Shown here in pieces: positions 1 to 8,854 of a DNA stretch of 64,000 nt. Positions within the stretch are counted from its first letter, which is position 1. The number at the start of each line of letters is the position of its first letter. Source of the DNA: Candidatus Aenigmatarchaeota archaeon (lineage in GTDB: Archaea; Aenigmatarchaeota; Aenigmatarchaeia; GW2011-AR5); the NCBI GenBank assembly GCA_016198685.1, contig JACQID010000006.1, forward strand, positions 124,001-188,000, read 5' to 3'. The notes under the pieces are model-generated. The model saw only the letters and a list, made by a program, of their open reading frames with translations. It searched no databases and was not told the origin of the DNA. The position numbers were made by a program, and so were the translations under genes.

Positions 1-51
1 ATGCGGTCTCATGCGCATCCCTTTACCGCCGCACAGCATGACGACTTCCAT
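1..51 (-). CDS. Sugar-phosphate nucleotidyltransferase, N-terminus only (cut by window edge)
   Basis: The first 17 codons of a minus-strand gene run off the left edge. They read MEVVMLCGGKGMRMRPH, which is the nucleotide-binding N-terminus of NTP-transferase enzymes (GGKG-x-R-x-RP signature). Enzymes of this family join a sugar 1-phosphate to a nucleotide. The gene lies 23 bp downstream of the glycosyltransferase and on the same strand, so it is probably the next gene of the glycan operon. Which sugar it activates cannot be told from 17 residues; a heptose or hexose 1-phosphate is plausible from context. Confidence 0.7.
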   Translation of the reverse strand, partial: MEVVMLCGGKGMRMRPH

Positions 52-74
52 ATCTAAAGCTAATAATAAGCCTT

Positions 75-1154
75 TTAATGCCTAACGCGAAGAACGGAAT
101 CGTACAGCTTTTCAAGTTTACCGGCCTGAACTTTCTCGTTGAATTCCCTTTTGATTTTGCGGTTTGCCGCCCTGCCGAAAGCTATCCTTTTTTTGGCATC
201 AAGAGCAAGCTCTTTCATGCGATCTGCTAATTTTTCTATATCCTTCTCAGGGACCAGAAAGCCCGTTTTTCCGTCATCTATTATTTCTGGAATATCGCTG
301 TGAAGCGTGGATATGCAAGGAAGGGAAAGAGACGAGGCTTCCATCAGGGTCACAGGCGTTCCTTCCATATCGCCATTCGATGCTCTGATACTCGGAAGGA
401 CAAAAACGTCTGCTGAAAGCATCTCGTTTCTTACAATTGTTCTTGGCTCTAGAGACGAAAAATTATCAATGAATTTAATGTCCGGATAGCCAGCTGCGAT
501 CGTTTTGAGCCTTTTTTCCAAGGGTCCATTTCCGACAATCCTTAATTCACAATGTATATTTTTCCTGACTTCAAGAAACGCTTTTATAACATATTCAAGG
601 CCTTTCTTTTCCACAAATCTTGCAACAGACAGGAAAAATATCCTGGATTTCTTTTTTCGTTGAATATATTTTTCGTTTTTAACGCCGAGATGATGAATTT
701 TTATTTTATCTGGAGGGCAACCGAGGGAAATAAGGCGATCTTTCATGTGGTTGCCAAGAGCTAAAAAAAGCTCACCTTGCTTAAACAACTCGTTGTATCC
801 ATTGGGGCTTTTTTCCGGAAACCCATAGCAATCATAGCCATAGAATGACGTAATCATGGGTATTGCCGCCTTCTTTTTTATGGCTACAATAGCGCGGCCT
901 GCCATACCAAAATGCGAATGTATGATTTTTATCCCTTCATGCTCTATTGCGCTTTGGAAGGTTTTTGAAAGGCCAAAGACCTTGAGTCCAATTCTCTCGG
1001 CCGTTGAAAGTGAATATATTTTTGCCTCAGGGAAGTGTTTAGTGGATTGGGCGGCAAGAATGATCGGGCTGTAACGTTTTGCGTTCTTCACTTGCGAATA
1101 GATGAAAGTCTCGGATGGGTTCAGCCATTTGTGAACAAAATGTGCGACTTTCAA
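75..1154 (-). CDS. Glycosyltransferase, GT4 type
   Basis: This 359-residue protein has the two-Rossmann GT-B layout of retaining glycosyltransferases. The N-terminal half begins MKVAHFVHKWLNPSETFI, typical of the WcaL/colanic-acid-type branch. The C-terminal half holds the GT4 donor site: EGTPVTLMEASSLSLPCIST around residues 265-285 and PEIIDDGKTGFLVP just after, with the E-x7-E pattern that binds the nucleotide sugar. It would transfer a sugar onto a growing surface glycan or lipid-linked oligosaccharide on the cytoplasmic side of the membrane. Its start overlaps the stop of the upstream nucleotidyltransferase by 4 bp, implying coupled translation. Donor and acceptor are unknown. Confidence 0.85.
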   Translation of the reverse strand: MKVAHFVHKWLNPSETFIYSQVKNAKRYSPIILAAQSTKHFPEAKIYSLSTAERIGLKVFGLSKTFQSAIEHEGIKIIHSHFGMAGRAIVAIKKKAAIPMITSFYGYDCYGFPEKSPNGYNELFKQGELFLALGNHMKDRLISLGCPPDKIKIHHLGVKNEKYIQRKKKSRIFFLSVARFVEKKGLEYVIKAFLEVRKNIHCELRIVGNGPLEKRLKTIAAGYPDIKFIDNFSSLEPRTIVRNEMLSADVFVLPSIRASNGDMEGTPVTLMEASSLSLPCISTLHSDIPEIIDDGKTGFLVPEKDIEKLADRMKELALDAKKRIAFGRAANRKIKREFNEKVQAGKLEKLYDSVLRVRH

Positions 1155-1972
1155 CTTTTACCACCCTTATCAGTCATAGGCGGTGGTATTATCGTTCCTT
1201 GCAGTGCCGTCTTTTCAGCCTTCAGGTATGATTCCATATCCCCTATGTCTATCCAGAACGGAAGCTTGGTAACGAAAGCCGCAAGCTTCTTAGTTTTTAC
1301 CAAAGCCGGAAATACTGATCTTTCCACTTTCTCCTTGCCGCGTGGCAGAATATCATAAACATCGGAGAGTTCCAAGACATAATAACCCGCATTTGCAAGT
1401 TTCGATGCGGAGGATGTGGGTTTTTCAACAAAGCTTTTCACAAGGTCGCATCCGGCCGCCTTTTCGATCTCAGCAATGCCGAATCTTGATATGTCTTCTT
1501 TAGGAACATCGAAAAGCGCAACAGTAGCCGATATCCCTAACTTCTTCCTGCAAGCATCGTGATATTTCAGCATGCCTGCAATGTCGATGTCTGTTATATT
1601 ATCTCCATATGCAACAATTATCTTCTGGCCTTGCAAATGGGTTTTTTCTATTATATGTTTAAGATCGCCGCCTGTCTCTCTTTGCGGGGTCTTGATAGTT
1701 TTTATTAATCCCGCAAATTCCTTTATGTGCTTCACATAATTTTCTATGCTTTTTGCATGGCTCTCGGCCACGTTTTTTTCATCGATGTCCTCTTCCTCGG
1801 ATCCATCCGCTATGCCAAGCAAGATTTCATCGATACCAGGGCATTTTGAGATGTTAGTCACGACCCAGTTCAGCACAGGAACCCCGTGCACAGGTATAAG
1901 AGGCTTGGGTATGCCGTAAGTGAGAGGTCTTAGTCTCGTGCCTTTTCCTGCGGCGAGTATGATTGCCTTCAT
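1151..1972 (-). CDS. Sugar-1-phosphate nucleotidyltransferase
   Basis: The protein is about 273 residues if it starts at the ATG giving MKAIILAAGKGTRLRPLTYG, the classic NTP-transferase start; an in-frame ATG 45 bp upstream lies within the end of the preceding gene and would add an unlikely extension. GKGTRLRPLT binds the nucleotide, PKPLIPV follows, and IVAYGDNITDID near residue 150 is the metal-binding segment. Family members make dTDP-, UDP-, GDP- or CDP-sugars. It sits between UDP-glucose dehydrogenase (4-bp gap) and a glycosyltransferase (4-bp overlap), so a role in making UDP-glucose for the dehydrogenase, or another activated sugar, is reasonable. The substrate cannot be fixed from sequence alone. 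Confidence 0.85.
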   Translation of the reverse strand: MKAIILAAGKGTRLRPLTYGIPKPLIPVHGVPVLNWVVTNISKCPGIDEILLGIADGSEEEDIDEKNVAESHAKSIENYVKHIKEFAGLIKTIKTPQRETGGDLKHIIEKTHLQGQKIIVAYGDNITDIDIAGMLKYHDACRKKLGISATVALFDVPKEDISRFGIAEIEKAAGCDLVKSFVEKPTSSASKLANAGYYVLELSDVYDILPRGKEKVERSVFPALVKTKKLAAFVTKLPFWIDIGDMESYLKAEKTALQGTIIPPPMTDKGGKS

Positions 1973-1976
1973 GGAA

Positions 1977-3245
1977 TCACCAGCAGATGCCCTCGAAGTC
2001 TTTGACTTTGGATGCATCCAGCACTTTCTTCGCTTCTATGATAATTCTGCCCTTCATGGCTGCAAAATCGCGGTCTGTCAAGGAAGAGAATTCCTTCCAT
2101 TTGGCAAGTATTAGGCATGCTTCAGCGTCCTTCAGGGCGCTGGCGATGCTGCAGTATGTGACTTCCGGATGGATACGTTTCATGTTGTCTGCGGCTTTCG
2201 GATCATATGCATAAACAGAAGCGCCCTCTTTTTTCAGCATCTCTATGATGGCTATTGCCGGAGATTCACGGATATCGTCTGTGTCTTCCTTAAACGCAAG
2301 ACCAAGAATCGCGATTTTTTTGCCTTTTATAGGAGTTTTCTTCTTCAAAAGCTCCACCAGAACCTTTCTCTGCATTGCGTTGGTTTTCAGTATCTGTTTC
2401 ATCATGCCGGTTTCGCATCCTATCTCTTCGGCTCTGTGTTGCAATGCCGAAACATCTTTCGGGAAGCAGGAACCTCCAAATCCTGCGCCAGCTTCTAGGA
2501 AATGAGGTCCTATGCGCTTGTCCTTGCCAATGGCGTTTGCCACGTCATAGGCATCTATCCCCAGCTTCTTGCATATATTGCCGATTTCGTTTATCATGGA
2601 TATTCTTGATGCAAGAAAAACATTTGATGCGTATTTTATCATTTCCGCTGCAGATAATTTCGTTCTTATGACCGGTGCGCCAAAGCTCTCGTAAAGCTTT
2701 GAGAGAGCATCTCCGGATTTCTTGTCCAATTCGCCTATAACTATCCTATCCGGATGGAGGAAATCTTCAAGCGCCTTGCCCTCCCTAAGAAATTCAGGAT
2801 TCATGCAAAGACCGAAATTTTTTGAATGCTTCTGAAGTATTGGAAGAACAATGGTTTCCGTTGTGCCCGGAACAACAGTCGATTTCACAACAACAATGTG
2901 GTCTTGCTTGGCTTTCATCGCAATGCCCACTTCTGCGCTTGCATCCTTAATGTAATCAAGGTTTATCTTGCCTGAATCATCTGACGGCGTGCCTACGCAG
3001 ATGAATGTTATATCACTGTTTTCAACTGCGTAGGAAGTGTCGGAAGTCGCTTCAAGGAGTCTTTTCGAAAGAGCTTCAGAAAGCGCCTCCTCTATTCCCT
3101 CCTCATAAAAATAAGATTTCCCCTTGCTTACAGCATCAAGTTTGGACTGATCCCTGTCCACGCATATTACCCGATGGCCCTTGCTGGCAAAGCCCGCCGC
3201 CGTCGAGAGACCGACATAGCCTGTACCAATAATGGATATATTCAT
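1977..3245 (-). CDS. UDP-glucose 6-dehydrogenase
   Basis: A 422-residue member of the UDP-glucose/GDP-mannose dehydrogenase family. It begins MNISIIGTGYVGLSTAAGFA, the NAD-binding Rossmann loop. GGSCFPKDVSAL near residue 265 carries the catalytic cysteine. The C-terminal UDP-binding domain starts around IAILGLAFKEDTDDIRESPA (residue 320). The enzyme oxidises UDP-glucose to UDP-glucuronate in two NAD-dependent steps, giving an acidic sugar for surface glycans or protein N-glycans. Length and all key motifs are intact. It lies 46 bp after the heptose-type adenylyltransferase gene in the same glycan operon. A related UDP-HexNAc or GDP-mannose dehydrogenase function cannot be fully excluded. Confidence 0.9.
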   Translation of the reverse strand: MNISIIGTGYVGLSTAAGFASKGHRVICVDRDQSKLDAVSKGKSYFYEEGIEEALSEALSKRLLEATSDTSYAVENSDITFICVGTPSDDSGKINLDYIKDASAEVGIAMKAKQDHIVVVKSTVVPGTTETIVLPILQKHSKNFGLCMNPEFLREGKALEDFLHPDRIVIGELDKKSGDALSKLYESFGAPVIRTKLSAAEMIKYASNVFLASRISMINEIGNICKKLGIDAYDVANAIGKDKRIGPHFLEAGAGFGGSCFPKDVSALQHRAEEIGCETGMMKQILKTNAMQRKVLVELLKKKTPIKGKKIAILGLAFKEDTDDIRESPAIAIIEMLKKEGASVYAYDPKAADNMKRIHPEVTYCSIASALKDAEACLILAKWKEFSSLTDRDFAAMKGRIIIEAKKVLDASKVKDFEGICW

Positions 3246-3291
3246 GAATATCCTTTTTGCGAAAAGGTTTTTATAGCATCAGAGAGTGGCC

Positions 3292-3774
3292 TTACTGATT
3301 GCAATAGATGGATTTTATTTTATCTATCATGCTGGTTGTTGATTTGCCCGGAACTGCGGGAATTAGAACTACGTTGCCGCCGTTTTTCTCAACCGCATCC
3401 TGTTCAAGAAGAGGAAGCTTATAATCGCCGCCCTTAGCGTGTATAGCAGGCTTGATCTTTGCAAGCCAAGTCCTTGGATCTTTTTCCGCAAATGGAAAGA
3501 CGTAATCAACGAATTCCAGCGCAGACAAAAGCTCCATGCGGTCTTCGAGGGCCACTATAGGCCTTTTATCGCTTTTGTATGCCTTTACAGATTCATCGGT
3601 ATTAACGCCGACTATAAGAATATCGCCTAGTTTTTTGGCTTCCTTAAGGTATCGCACATGGCCCGCATGTAGAATATCAAATGCCCCGTTTGTTGTTATT
3701 ATTTTTTTCCCTTGGGCTTTCAGATTTGCCGCCATCCCGGCAATTTCGTCCACAGTGCCTATTTTGCCGTTCAT
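3292..3774 (-). CDS. Heptose-1-phosphate adenylyltransferase-like (HldE C-domain type)
   Basis: This 160-residue nucleotidyltransferase has the cytidylyltransferase-like fold. GAFDILHAGHVRYLKEAKKL near residues 30-50 contains the HxGH motif, and KSTTSMIDKI near the C-terminus replaces the usual S-T-[ST]-xI signal. The closest pattern I know is the RfaE2/HldE C-terminal domain, which adenylylates D-glycero-beta-D-manno-heptose 1-phosphate to ADP-heptose. The start overlaps the stop of the kinase-isomerase fusion by 4 bp, so the two are translationally coupled. In bacteria this domain is usually fused to the kinase; here it stands alone and the kinase is fused to the isomerase instead. The exact substrate is inferred from the neighbour. 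Confidence 0.85.
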   Translation of the reverse strand: MNGKIGTVDEIAGMAANLKAQGKKIITTNGAFDILHAGHVRYLKEAKKLGDILIVGVNTDESVKAYKSDKRPIVALEDRMELLSALEFVDYVFPFAEKDPRTWLAKIKPAIHAKGGDYKLPLLEQDAVEKNGGNVVLIPAVPGKSTTSMIDKIKSIYCNQ

Positions 3775-5279
3775 GCGGTAGCCATCCCGTAAAGTTCCTT
3801 TTCCATCATTTCACAGGCTATATGAATTATCGCGGTATGGGATTCCTGTATTCTTGGGGTGCTGTCTGAAGGCACGCGTATCTCCACATCGCAAAGTCCT
3901 GCCGCCTTGCCGCCGGTCCTTCCAGTCAGGCATGCCGTTCTTGTACCCATATATTTTGCCTTTGCAAGGCCTTTCAGTACATTCTCGGAATTGCCGCTTG
4001 TAGTTATTCCTACGACAAGATCTCCTTTTGACGCAAGGGCTTCGACCTGCCTTTCAAAAACGCTTGAATAGCCAAAATCGTTGCTTATTGCAGTGAGTAT
4101 TGTCGTGTCGGCATTGAGCGCGAGTGCAGGCAATCCTGCCCTTTCCCGGCCGAAGCGGCCGACAAGCTCGCCGACAAAATGCTGCGCATCGGAAGCCGAA
4201 CCCCCATTGCCGAAAACAAGTATCTTCTTTCCGTTCCTGTAAGTTTCTACCATCAATTCTGTGAGCTTTTCTATTGCAGGAATCTCATTTTCCATAACCG
4301 CTTTCATTACATCCATGCTTTCCTGGAGATACCGGGAAGCTCCTGTTTTGCCGTTATTCTTGATTTCGTCGGGAGTAACGGTTGACGTACCCATCTTGCC
4401 TACGACTATTCCGGCTGCCTGATTTGCAATGACCGCAGCGTCCTTTATTTCCATGCCTGCAGCGATGCATAGCGCAAGTGTTGCAACTACTGTGTCGCCA
4501 GCTCCCGAAACATCAAAGACTTCCTTAGCTTGAGTCGGTATAGTCATCTTCCTGCCGGTTTTCTCATAAAGGAACATGCCCTTCTCGCCTCGGGTTATAA
4601 GCACATTTGTGGAAAGCATATTGCATAGAGACTGCGCACATTTCTCGACATCTTCTTCCCCTGTCATTTCCTTCGCCTCCTTCTCGTTCGGAGTCACGAG
4701 AAAAACGCCGTTAAAGAGGCGTACGTTCTTGGGCTTAGGGTCTACTATGATATTTTTCCCGTTCCTTGCGCAGGAGTCATAAAGGAACTGCAATACGTTC
4801 TCGGTTATCACGCCTTTTCCGTAATCAGAAACTACGATTATGTCCACGAACGGGACTGCCCTTTCTATATTTTTTATCAATGCGCTTTCCACTGACGTGC
4901 CGACTTTGTCGGTTTTCTCGTAATCAAGCCTGAGCATTTGATGCATCTGTCCGAGAACACGCGTCTTTTCTATCGTTGGCCTTCCGCTGTCGCGCAAAAT
5001 GCCGGATGTATCTATGCCGGATTTTTCCATCTCTCGCAAAAGCACAGAACCGGAAGAATCAGAACCTACAACGCCTATAACATGCGCGAGCCCTCCGAGA
5101 GACAGTATGTTATTTGCAGTATTTGCAGCGCCGCCCGGAACGAAAGATTCCCTTTCGACACGCACGACAGGTACTGGGGCTTCAGGCGATATTCTCGTAA
5201 CATCGCCGTGCAGGTATCTGTCAAGCATCACATCCCCTAATACAAGCACTTTCCTGCCGGCAAGTAGCGAAACGTCCAT
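3771..5279 (-). CDS. Fusion of heptose-7-phosphate kinase and sedoheptulose-7-phosphate isomerase
   Basis: The 502-residue protein joins two enzymes. Residues 1 to about 310 are a PfkB-family kinase of the HldE N-domain type: VLGDVMLDRYLHGDVTRISP at the start, PGGAANTANN, and the catalytic DVSGAGDTVVATLAL near 270. Residues from about 325 on are a SIS-domain isomerase of the GmhA type: FGNGGSASDAQHFVGELVGR, TTSGNSENV and QESHTAIIHI. Together they would turn sedoheptulose 7-phosphate into heptose 7-phosphate and then heptose 1,7-bisphosphate. The downstream adenylyltransferase overlaps by 4 bp. The phosphatase step (GmhB) is not seen in the window. The gene is the first of the operon; a TATA-like AT-rich stretch lies just upstream at about 5300-5320. 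All motifs look intact. Confidence 0.88.
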   Translation of the reverse strand: MDVSLLAGRKVLVLGDVMLDRYLHGDVTRISPEAPVPVVRVERESFVPGGAANTANNILSLGGLAHVIGVVGSDSSGSVLLREMEKSGIDTSGILRDSGRPTIEKTRVLGQMHQMLRLDYEKTDKVGTSVESALIKNIERAVPFVDIIVVSDYGKGVITENVLQFLYDSCARNGKNIIVDPKPKNVRLFNGVFLVTPNEKEAKEMTGEEDVEKCAQSLCNMLSTNVLITRGEKGMFLYEKTGRKMTIPTQAKEVFDVSGAGDTVVATLALCIAAGMEIKDAAVIANQAAGIVVGKMGTSTVTPDEIKNNGKTGASRYLQESMDVMKAVMENEIPAIEKLTELMVETYRNGKKILVFGNGGSASDAQHFVGELVGRFGRERAGLPALALNADTTILTAISNDFGYSSVFERQVEALASKGDLVVGITTSGNSENVLKGLAKAKYMGTRTACLTGRTGGKAAGLCDVEIRVPSDSTPRIQESHTAIIHIACEMMEKELYGMATA

Positions 5280-5378
5280 GAAATCAGATTATAACTATAG
5301 GGAAAAGACTTAAATATTCCTCATACCTTTTCATACCATCTGGGTTATATTATCTTGCACTGTGCGTATAATAGTTTC

Positions 5379-5915
5379 ATGCTAATCTTCGATGCTGCCG
5401 CAGGGGCTATAAACAAACATTTCAATTTCCGCAAGGTACGGATAACGTCTGGATCCGAGAATCTTGCGCGTATAGACGGCGACGAACTCATGCTCACGCT
5501 AAACGTCAAGGATCCTTTCGTTTCAGAACCTTCCTATGCCGCGCTTATTGCCGTCAGAGAAACATATCTTGCAATGTACGGGCGCGACGGTCTGCCGGCA
5601 GACTTGCTTGCGAACAGGAGCGTTATAAGGGACGGTATGGGGAAAGAGCTGGCAGGCTACTATTTCTTTCTTCTCATGGAAAGGAAAAACAAGAATGCCT
5701 CGACATTGCGGGAATTTGTGGAACTAAACGTGCCGCATCTGAGTTTTGCCGGTCTCGATGAAGGTCAAGCTGATATCTTCCGGGATATAGTAGAGTCATT
5801 TACCGTCCCTCCGGAAGCGAAGAAAAAAACGGAAAGGCTTTTCCTTTTATGCAGGGATGCATACAGGAATTACGAGGAATTGAGAAAAGAAGCCGAGGAA
5901 ATATGCAAGTCATAA
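5379..5915 (+). CDS. Conserved-looking protein of unknown function
   Basis: A 178-residue soluble protein when started at ATG 5379 (an upstream TTG at 5355 would add eight residues and is less likely). It begins MLIFDAAAGAINKHFNF and has an all-cytoplasmic, mixed alpha/beta look with a charged helical C-terminus (RNYEELRKEAEEICKS). I do not recognise a domain with certainty; the pattern resembles small archaeal proteins of the DUF5781 kind, but this is a weak impression. Its end overlaps the start of the DUF2797 gene by 13 bp, so both are probably made from one mRNA. No catalytic motif is apparent. Confidence 0.7.
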   Translation: MLIFDAAAGAINKHFNFRKVRITSGSENLARIDGDELMLTLNVKDPFVSEPSYAALIAVRETYLAMYGRDGLPADLLANRSVIRDGMGKELAGYYFFLLMERKNKNASTLREFVELNVPHLSFAGLDEGQADIFRDIVESFTVPPEAKKKTERLFLLCRDAYRNYEELRKEAEEICKS

Positions 5916-6691
5916 GATATGCGTGGAAAGACTGGAAACCCGTATTCGTCACATCAGCAGGCGGCACTATGCGGTTATTTGAAGAGGAACTGCGTTTCGT
6001 TGCAGGCCGGAAAAGATGTACCGGGTATTCAAGAAACGGAAAGCGTATTGAATGCCCTGAAAGTGCCGAGGCAGGCGAATCAAAATGTGGCAATTGTATG
6101 CTGCGGGATAATTTCTTTATGTGCATCAAATGCACAGGCAATGAGTGCCTTAATCCTGCTAGGAGAGAGGAATGCAGAAAAGAAAAGTATTTCATTTATC
6201 TTTCGGCATTTGACTCGCTGCTAAAAGTCGGAATATCCCAAAGCTACCGGCTTAGGGAAAGGCTGGTGGAGCAGGGCGCGGATTTTGCAGCCAAAATCGC
6301 AGAAGTTCAGGACGGCAAAACTGTTCGTTTAGTGGAGCAAGGCATAGCATCGGCTTTGGGCATAACGGACAGGGTAGGCGGCGCCGAGAAACAGAAGAGA
6401 ATATTTGGAGATCCGAATGCCTCGGTAAAGCAGCTTTTGTCCGCCATCTCCCAGCTTCAGAACAGCGGATTCAATGAATATCTCATAAATCCGGAGATCT
6501 ACGACTTGCGGGAGTATTACAGGCTCGGGAATGTTCTTTCGTCCCCGACTCCTATAGCTGTCAAAGAAGGAACCGAGATATCGGGAAAAGTCACCGCTGC
6601 CAAAGGCAATATACTGATACTTGAAAACGAAGGCGCATTTCTGTCGCTTAACGCTCACGACATTATAGGAAGAACGATGGAAGGAATTTAA
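5903..6691 (+). CDS. DUF2797 family protein
   Basis: About 262 residues from the ATG at 5903 (MQVIRYAWKDWKP); this start overlaps the preceding gene. Eight or more cysteines in the N-terminal half (CTGYSRNGKRIEC, CGNC, CIKCTGNEC) suggest a zinc-binding region. The core YFIYLSAFDSLLKVGISQ followed by RLVEQGADF is the DUF2797 signature, which looks like a GIY-YIG-type fold (K-VG-I/T and R-x-x-EQGA). The family is found in archaea and some bacteria and its biochemical role is not known to me. The C-terminal 50 residues form a small beta-rich domain. No repeat, signal peptide or membrane segment is visible. Confidence 0.8.
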   Translation: MQVIRYAWKDWKPVFVTSAGGTMRLFEEELRFVAGRKRCTGYSRNGKRIECPESAEAGESKCGNCMLRDNFFMCIKCTGNECLNPARREECRKEKYFIYLSAFDSLLKVGISQSYRLRERLVEQGADFAAKIAEVQDGKTVRLVEQGIASALGITDRVGGAEKQKRIFGDPNASVKQLLSAISQLQNSGFNEYLINPEIYDLREYYRLGNVLSSPTPIAVKEGTEISGKVTAAKGNILILENEGAFLSLNAHDIIGRTMEGI

Positions 6692-6715
6692 GTATTATCG
6701 GGATAGTTGTCAGTC

Positions 6716-7348
6716 ATGAAAGGCATCGAATTTATCGCCGGAATAGGTGGCGGGTCAAACATATACGTCATAGACGGAGAATTGCTCATAGATACCGGCA
6801 CAGGTGAATATTTTCAGGAAACAAAAGTGCTGATAGAAAAGACCCAAAATGTTTCTAAACTCAAGACAATAATCAATACCCATTGTCACTATGACCATTC
6901 AGGAGGAGACAAAAAATTCAGGGACTGGCTCGGAGCGACGGTATGCGCGCATGAAAAAGACAGAAAGGCGCTGGAAACAGGCAACGGGACACATGCCAAG
7001 TTGTTTGGTGCCGTGTCTCGTATAGTCACCGTCGACAAAAAATTGCGCGATGGAGCTAAAATAAAAACGGAAAACTTTTCTTTTGAAGTCGTTCACACCC
7101 CTGGCCATACGCCCGGATCAATATGCCTTTACGAAAGCGAAAAAAAGATACTTATTTCGGGCGATACGCTCTTCGAGAACGGGGTAGGCAGGAGCGATTT
7201 TGAAGGAGGCGATCGTGCAGAGCTTCGTACATCCATAGAAAAACTATTCACGCTTCCTATAACTCATCTTCTCCCTGGACACGGCCTTCCGAGAAGCAAT
7301 GGAATTAATTTCTATATAAAGCAGCTTCTCGTGCAAAATATGGTTTAA
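6716..7348 (+). CDS. Metallo-beta-lactamase fold hydrolase (glyoxalase II-like)
   Basis: A 210-residue MBL-fold protein. The metal ligands are in THCHYDHSGG (near residue 61), HTPGHTPGS (near 130), SGDTLF (near 150) and LLPGHG near the C-terminus, so both metals can be held. The sequence starts cleanly at MKGIEFIAGIGGGSNIYVID; an ATG three codons upstream is also possible. This branch includes GloB-like thioesterases and many uncharacterised hydrolases of hydroxyacyl-thioesters. There is no extra domain. It follows the DUF2797 gene by 24 bp and may be cotranscribed. The substrate is not known. Confidence 0.85.
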   Translation: MKGIEFIAGIGGGSNIYVIDGELLIDTGTGEYFQETKVLIEKTQNVSKLKTIINTHCHYDHSGGDKKFRDWLGATVCAHEKDRKALETGNGTHAKLFGAVSRIVTVDKKLRDGAKIKTENFSFEVVHTPGHTPGSICLYESEKKILISGDTLFENGVGRSDFEGGDRAELRTSIEKLFTLPITHLLPGHGLPRSNGINFYIKQLLVQNMV

Positions 7349-7444
7349 TTCCATTTTTACTTCAATATATCGACGTTAAACTGTCTCATAATCGGAATAC
7401 GTCATATCAGGTAGAGTTTTATTCTTTCGGTTGCACATAGTATT

Positions 7445-7768
7445 ATGGCGAGAAAAAACAGAGACTTCAGGTATTATTGGGAGAAAGACCGAGGAGAAGA
7501 AGCATCTAGCGACTCAATGCAGCCCGTGCCAGTGATGATAACAGAGACCGAAGAAGAAGTCATATTGGAAGCAGGATTGTCCAATCTTGACGCGGCGTTC
7601 AGGAACTCGCGAAAGAAAGCAGGTGGAACAGAAGATTATACAGATGCCGTGAAAAACTTCTTTACTCGTGCACGCAGCTTCACGGCAAGCGCAGTATACA
7701 GCGACGGCGTTCTGACCGTGAGCATAAAAAAACCGGCAGGGAAGAGGCGCAATTCAAGCGCTAAATAG
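7445..7768 (+). CDS. Small Hsp20-like protein (divergent)
   Basis: A 107-residue charged protein. The segments VMITETEEEVILEAGLSNLD and FTASAVYSDGVLTVSIKKP resemble the first strand and the last A-x-x-x-DGVLTVxxPK strand of the alpha-crystallin domain. The middle of the domain is unusually short, and the classic R-x-F core is only hinted at (RARSF). If correct, it is a minimal small heat-shock chaperone. The C-terminus is basic (GKRRNSSAK). It converges on rtcA and overlaps it by 15 bp. An unrelated small beta-sandwich protein is the alternative. Confidence 0.6.
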   Translation: MARKNRDFRYYWEKDRGEEASSDSMQPVPVMITETEEEVILEAGLSNLDAAFRNSRKKAGGTEDYTDAVKNFFTRARSFTASAVYSDGVLTVSIKKPAGKRRNSSAK

Positions 7769-8755
7769 TAGCATGCCCTTTTCCTCGCGGCAAGCTATCT
7801 TTTTGCCGGTGAATTTTTCTATGACATAAATGTTAGACTGGCAATGCGGCGTCACTGAAGGTACGGACACGTTCCCTCCCGCTATTGCAATGTAAGGAAG
7901 TATCTGGTCGGCCATGTGCTTGTCCATGCCTGCCGGATTTTCATGCGCCCGGATGAATTCCTCGCATGCTTCTTTCGCAAGGTTTTCGGCATTTCTTTTT
8001 CTTTCTGCAACTGCGCAGGTGCCTATGAAGGAATTTTCGTATTCCGCATATATGTCAATGCCTCCGCCCGGACTCGATGAATCGCAGTATTCTGCTTTTA
8101 TCGTGGGAGTGTAAGCTTCCAGAATTTCTTCTGCATGTTGCTTCATTCTTTCTGCAACTTTTGCGTTAGCAAGGCTCGTGCTTGCAAGAGCAGTACCATA
8201 CGCCTGCAAAAGTCTGCCTCTTTCTATAATATTGATTTTTTTTAACGAGCATGGCTCCAAGGTGCCTTCTACTAATCCGCCTCCCTGAGGGTAGAATCCG
8301 TGTTTTATGATGGTTATATTGCCTGCATACCCAAACTTTTTTAGAATAGGAATTGTAACATTCTGGATATATCCTACTGATGGCGCCCACTTGTTGACCG
8401 TGCCGCCTTTTATTTTCAGCAATGTTTTGCATTTCATAGCCGGTATCATGATTGCCTGAAGCACAAGAGCAATGGAGCCGGCACTGCCTACATCAATATC
8501 AATACTTGTTGATTTGAGTTCGCCGGGCGTGAAGAGAAGGGATGCCGATCCGGGATAATTACCTTTGACTTTTGCATTGCACAGTTTGGCTACGGCATCG
8601 ACCGCCGCAACATGCTGCCTTTGCAATCCTGGATTTTTCCGGCCTGCCCTAATTCTTTCTATCTGGCAAGACTTGCCTGTGAAGGCAGAGAATGCGACCG
8701 ACAGACGCACTATGGCGCCTCCTCCCTCGCCATGAGAGCCATCTATCTCTAACAT
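7754..8755 (-). CDS. rtcA: RNA 3'-terminal phosphate cyclase
   Basis: A 333-residue protein beginning MLEIDGSHGEGGGAIVRLSV, the RtcA/RCL signature. RAGRKNPGLQRQHVAAVDAV near residue 42 and FYPQGGGLVEG near 160 are family hallmarks. The catalytic histidine appears near the C-terminus in SVTPHCQSNIYVIEKF. RtcA converts an RNA 3'-phosphate to a 2',3'-cyclic phosphate through an adenylylated enzyme. Length matches the catalytic RtcA group and the histidine makes the catalytic rather than the Rcl1-like version likely. RNA ends of this kind are relevant in a genome with split or intron-bearing tRNAs, although that link is only an inference. It lies downstream of the beta-CASP nuclease on the same strand. 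Confidence 0.93.
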   Translation of the reverse strand: MLEIDGSHGEGGGAIVRLSVAFSAFTGKSCQIERIRAGRKNPGLQRQHVAAVDAVAKLCNAKVKGNYPGSASLLFTPGELKSTSIDIDVGSAGSIALVLQAIMIPAMKCKTLLKIKGGTVNKWAPSVGYIQNVTIPILKKFGYAGNITIIKHGFYPQGGGLVEGTLEPCSLKKINIIERGRLLQAYGTALASTSLANAKVAERMKQHAEEILEAYTPTIKAEYCDSSSPGGGIDIYAEYENSFIGTCAVAERKRNAENLAKEACEEFIRAHENPAGMDKHMADQILPYIAIAGGNVSVPSVTPHCQSNIYVIEKFTGKKIACREEKGMLLFSA

Positions 8756-8854
8756 AAGAAAGAATTTGGCGGCAAGCTTTATAGCTGTACAACGAGACAG
8801 GCGTGCTTCAAGGGTCCATGCGTATTGTGGGGCTATGGGTTAAATATACGACAA

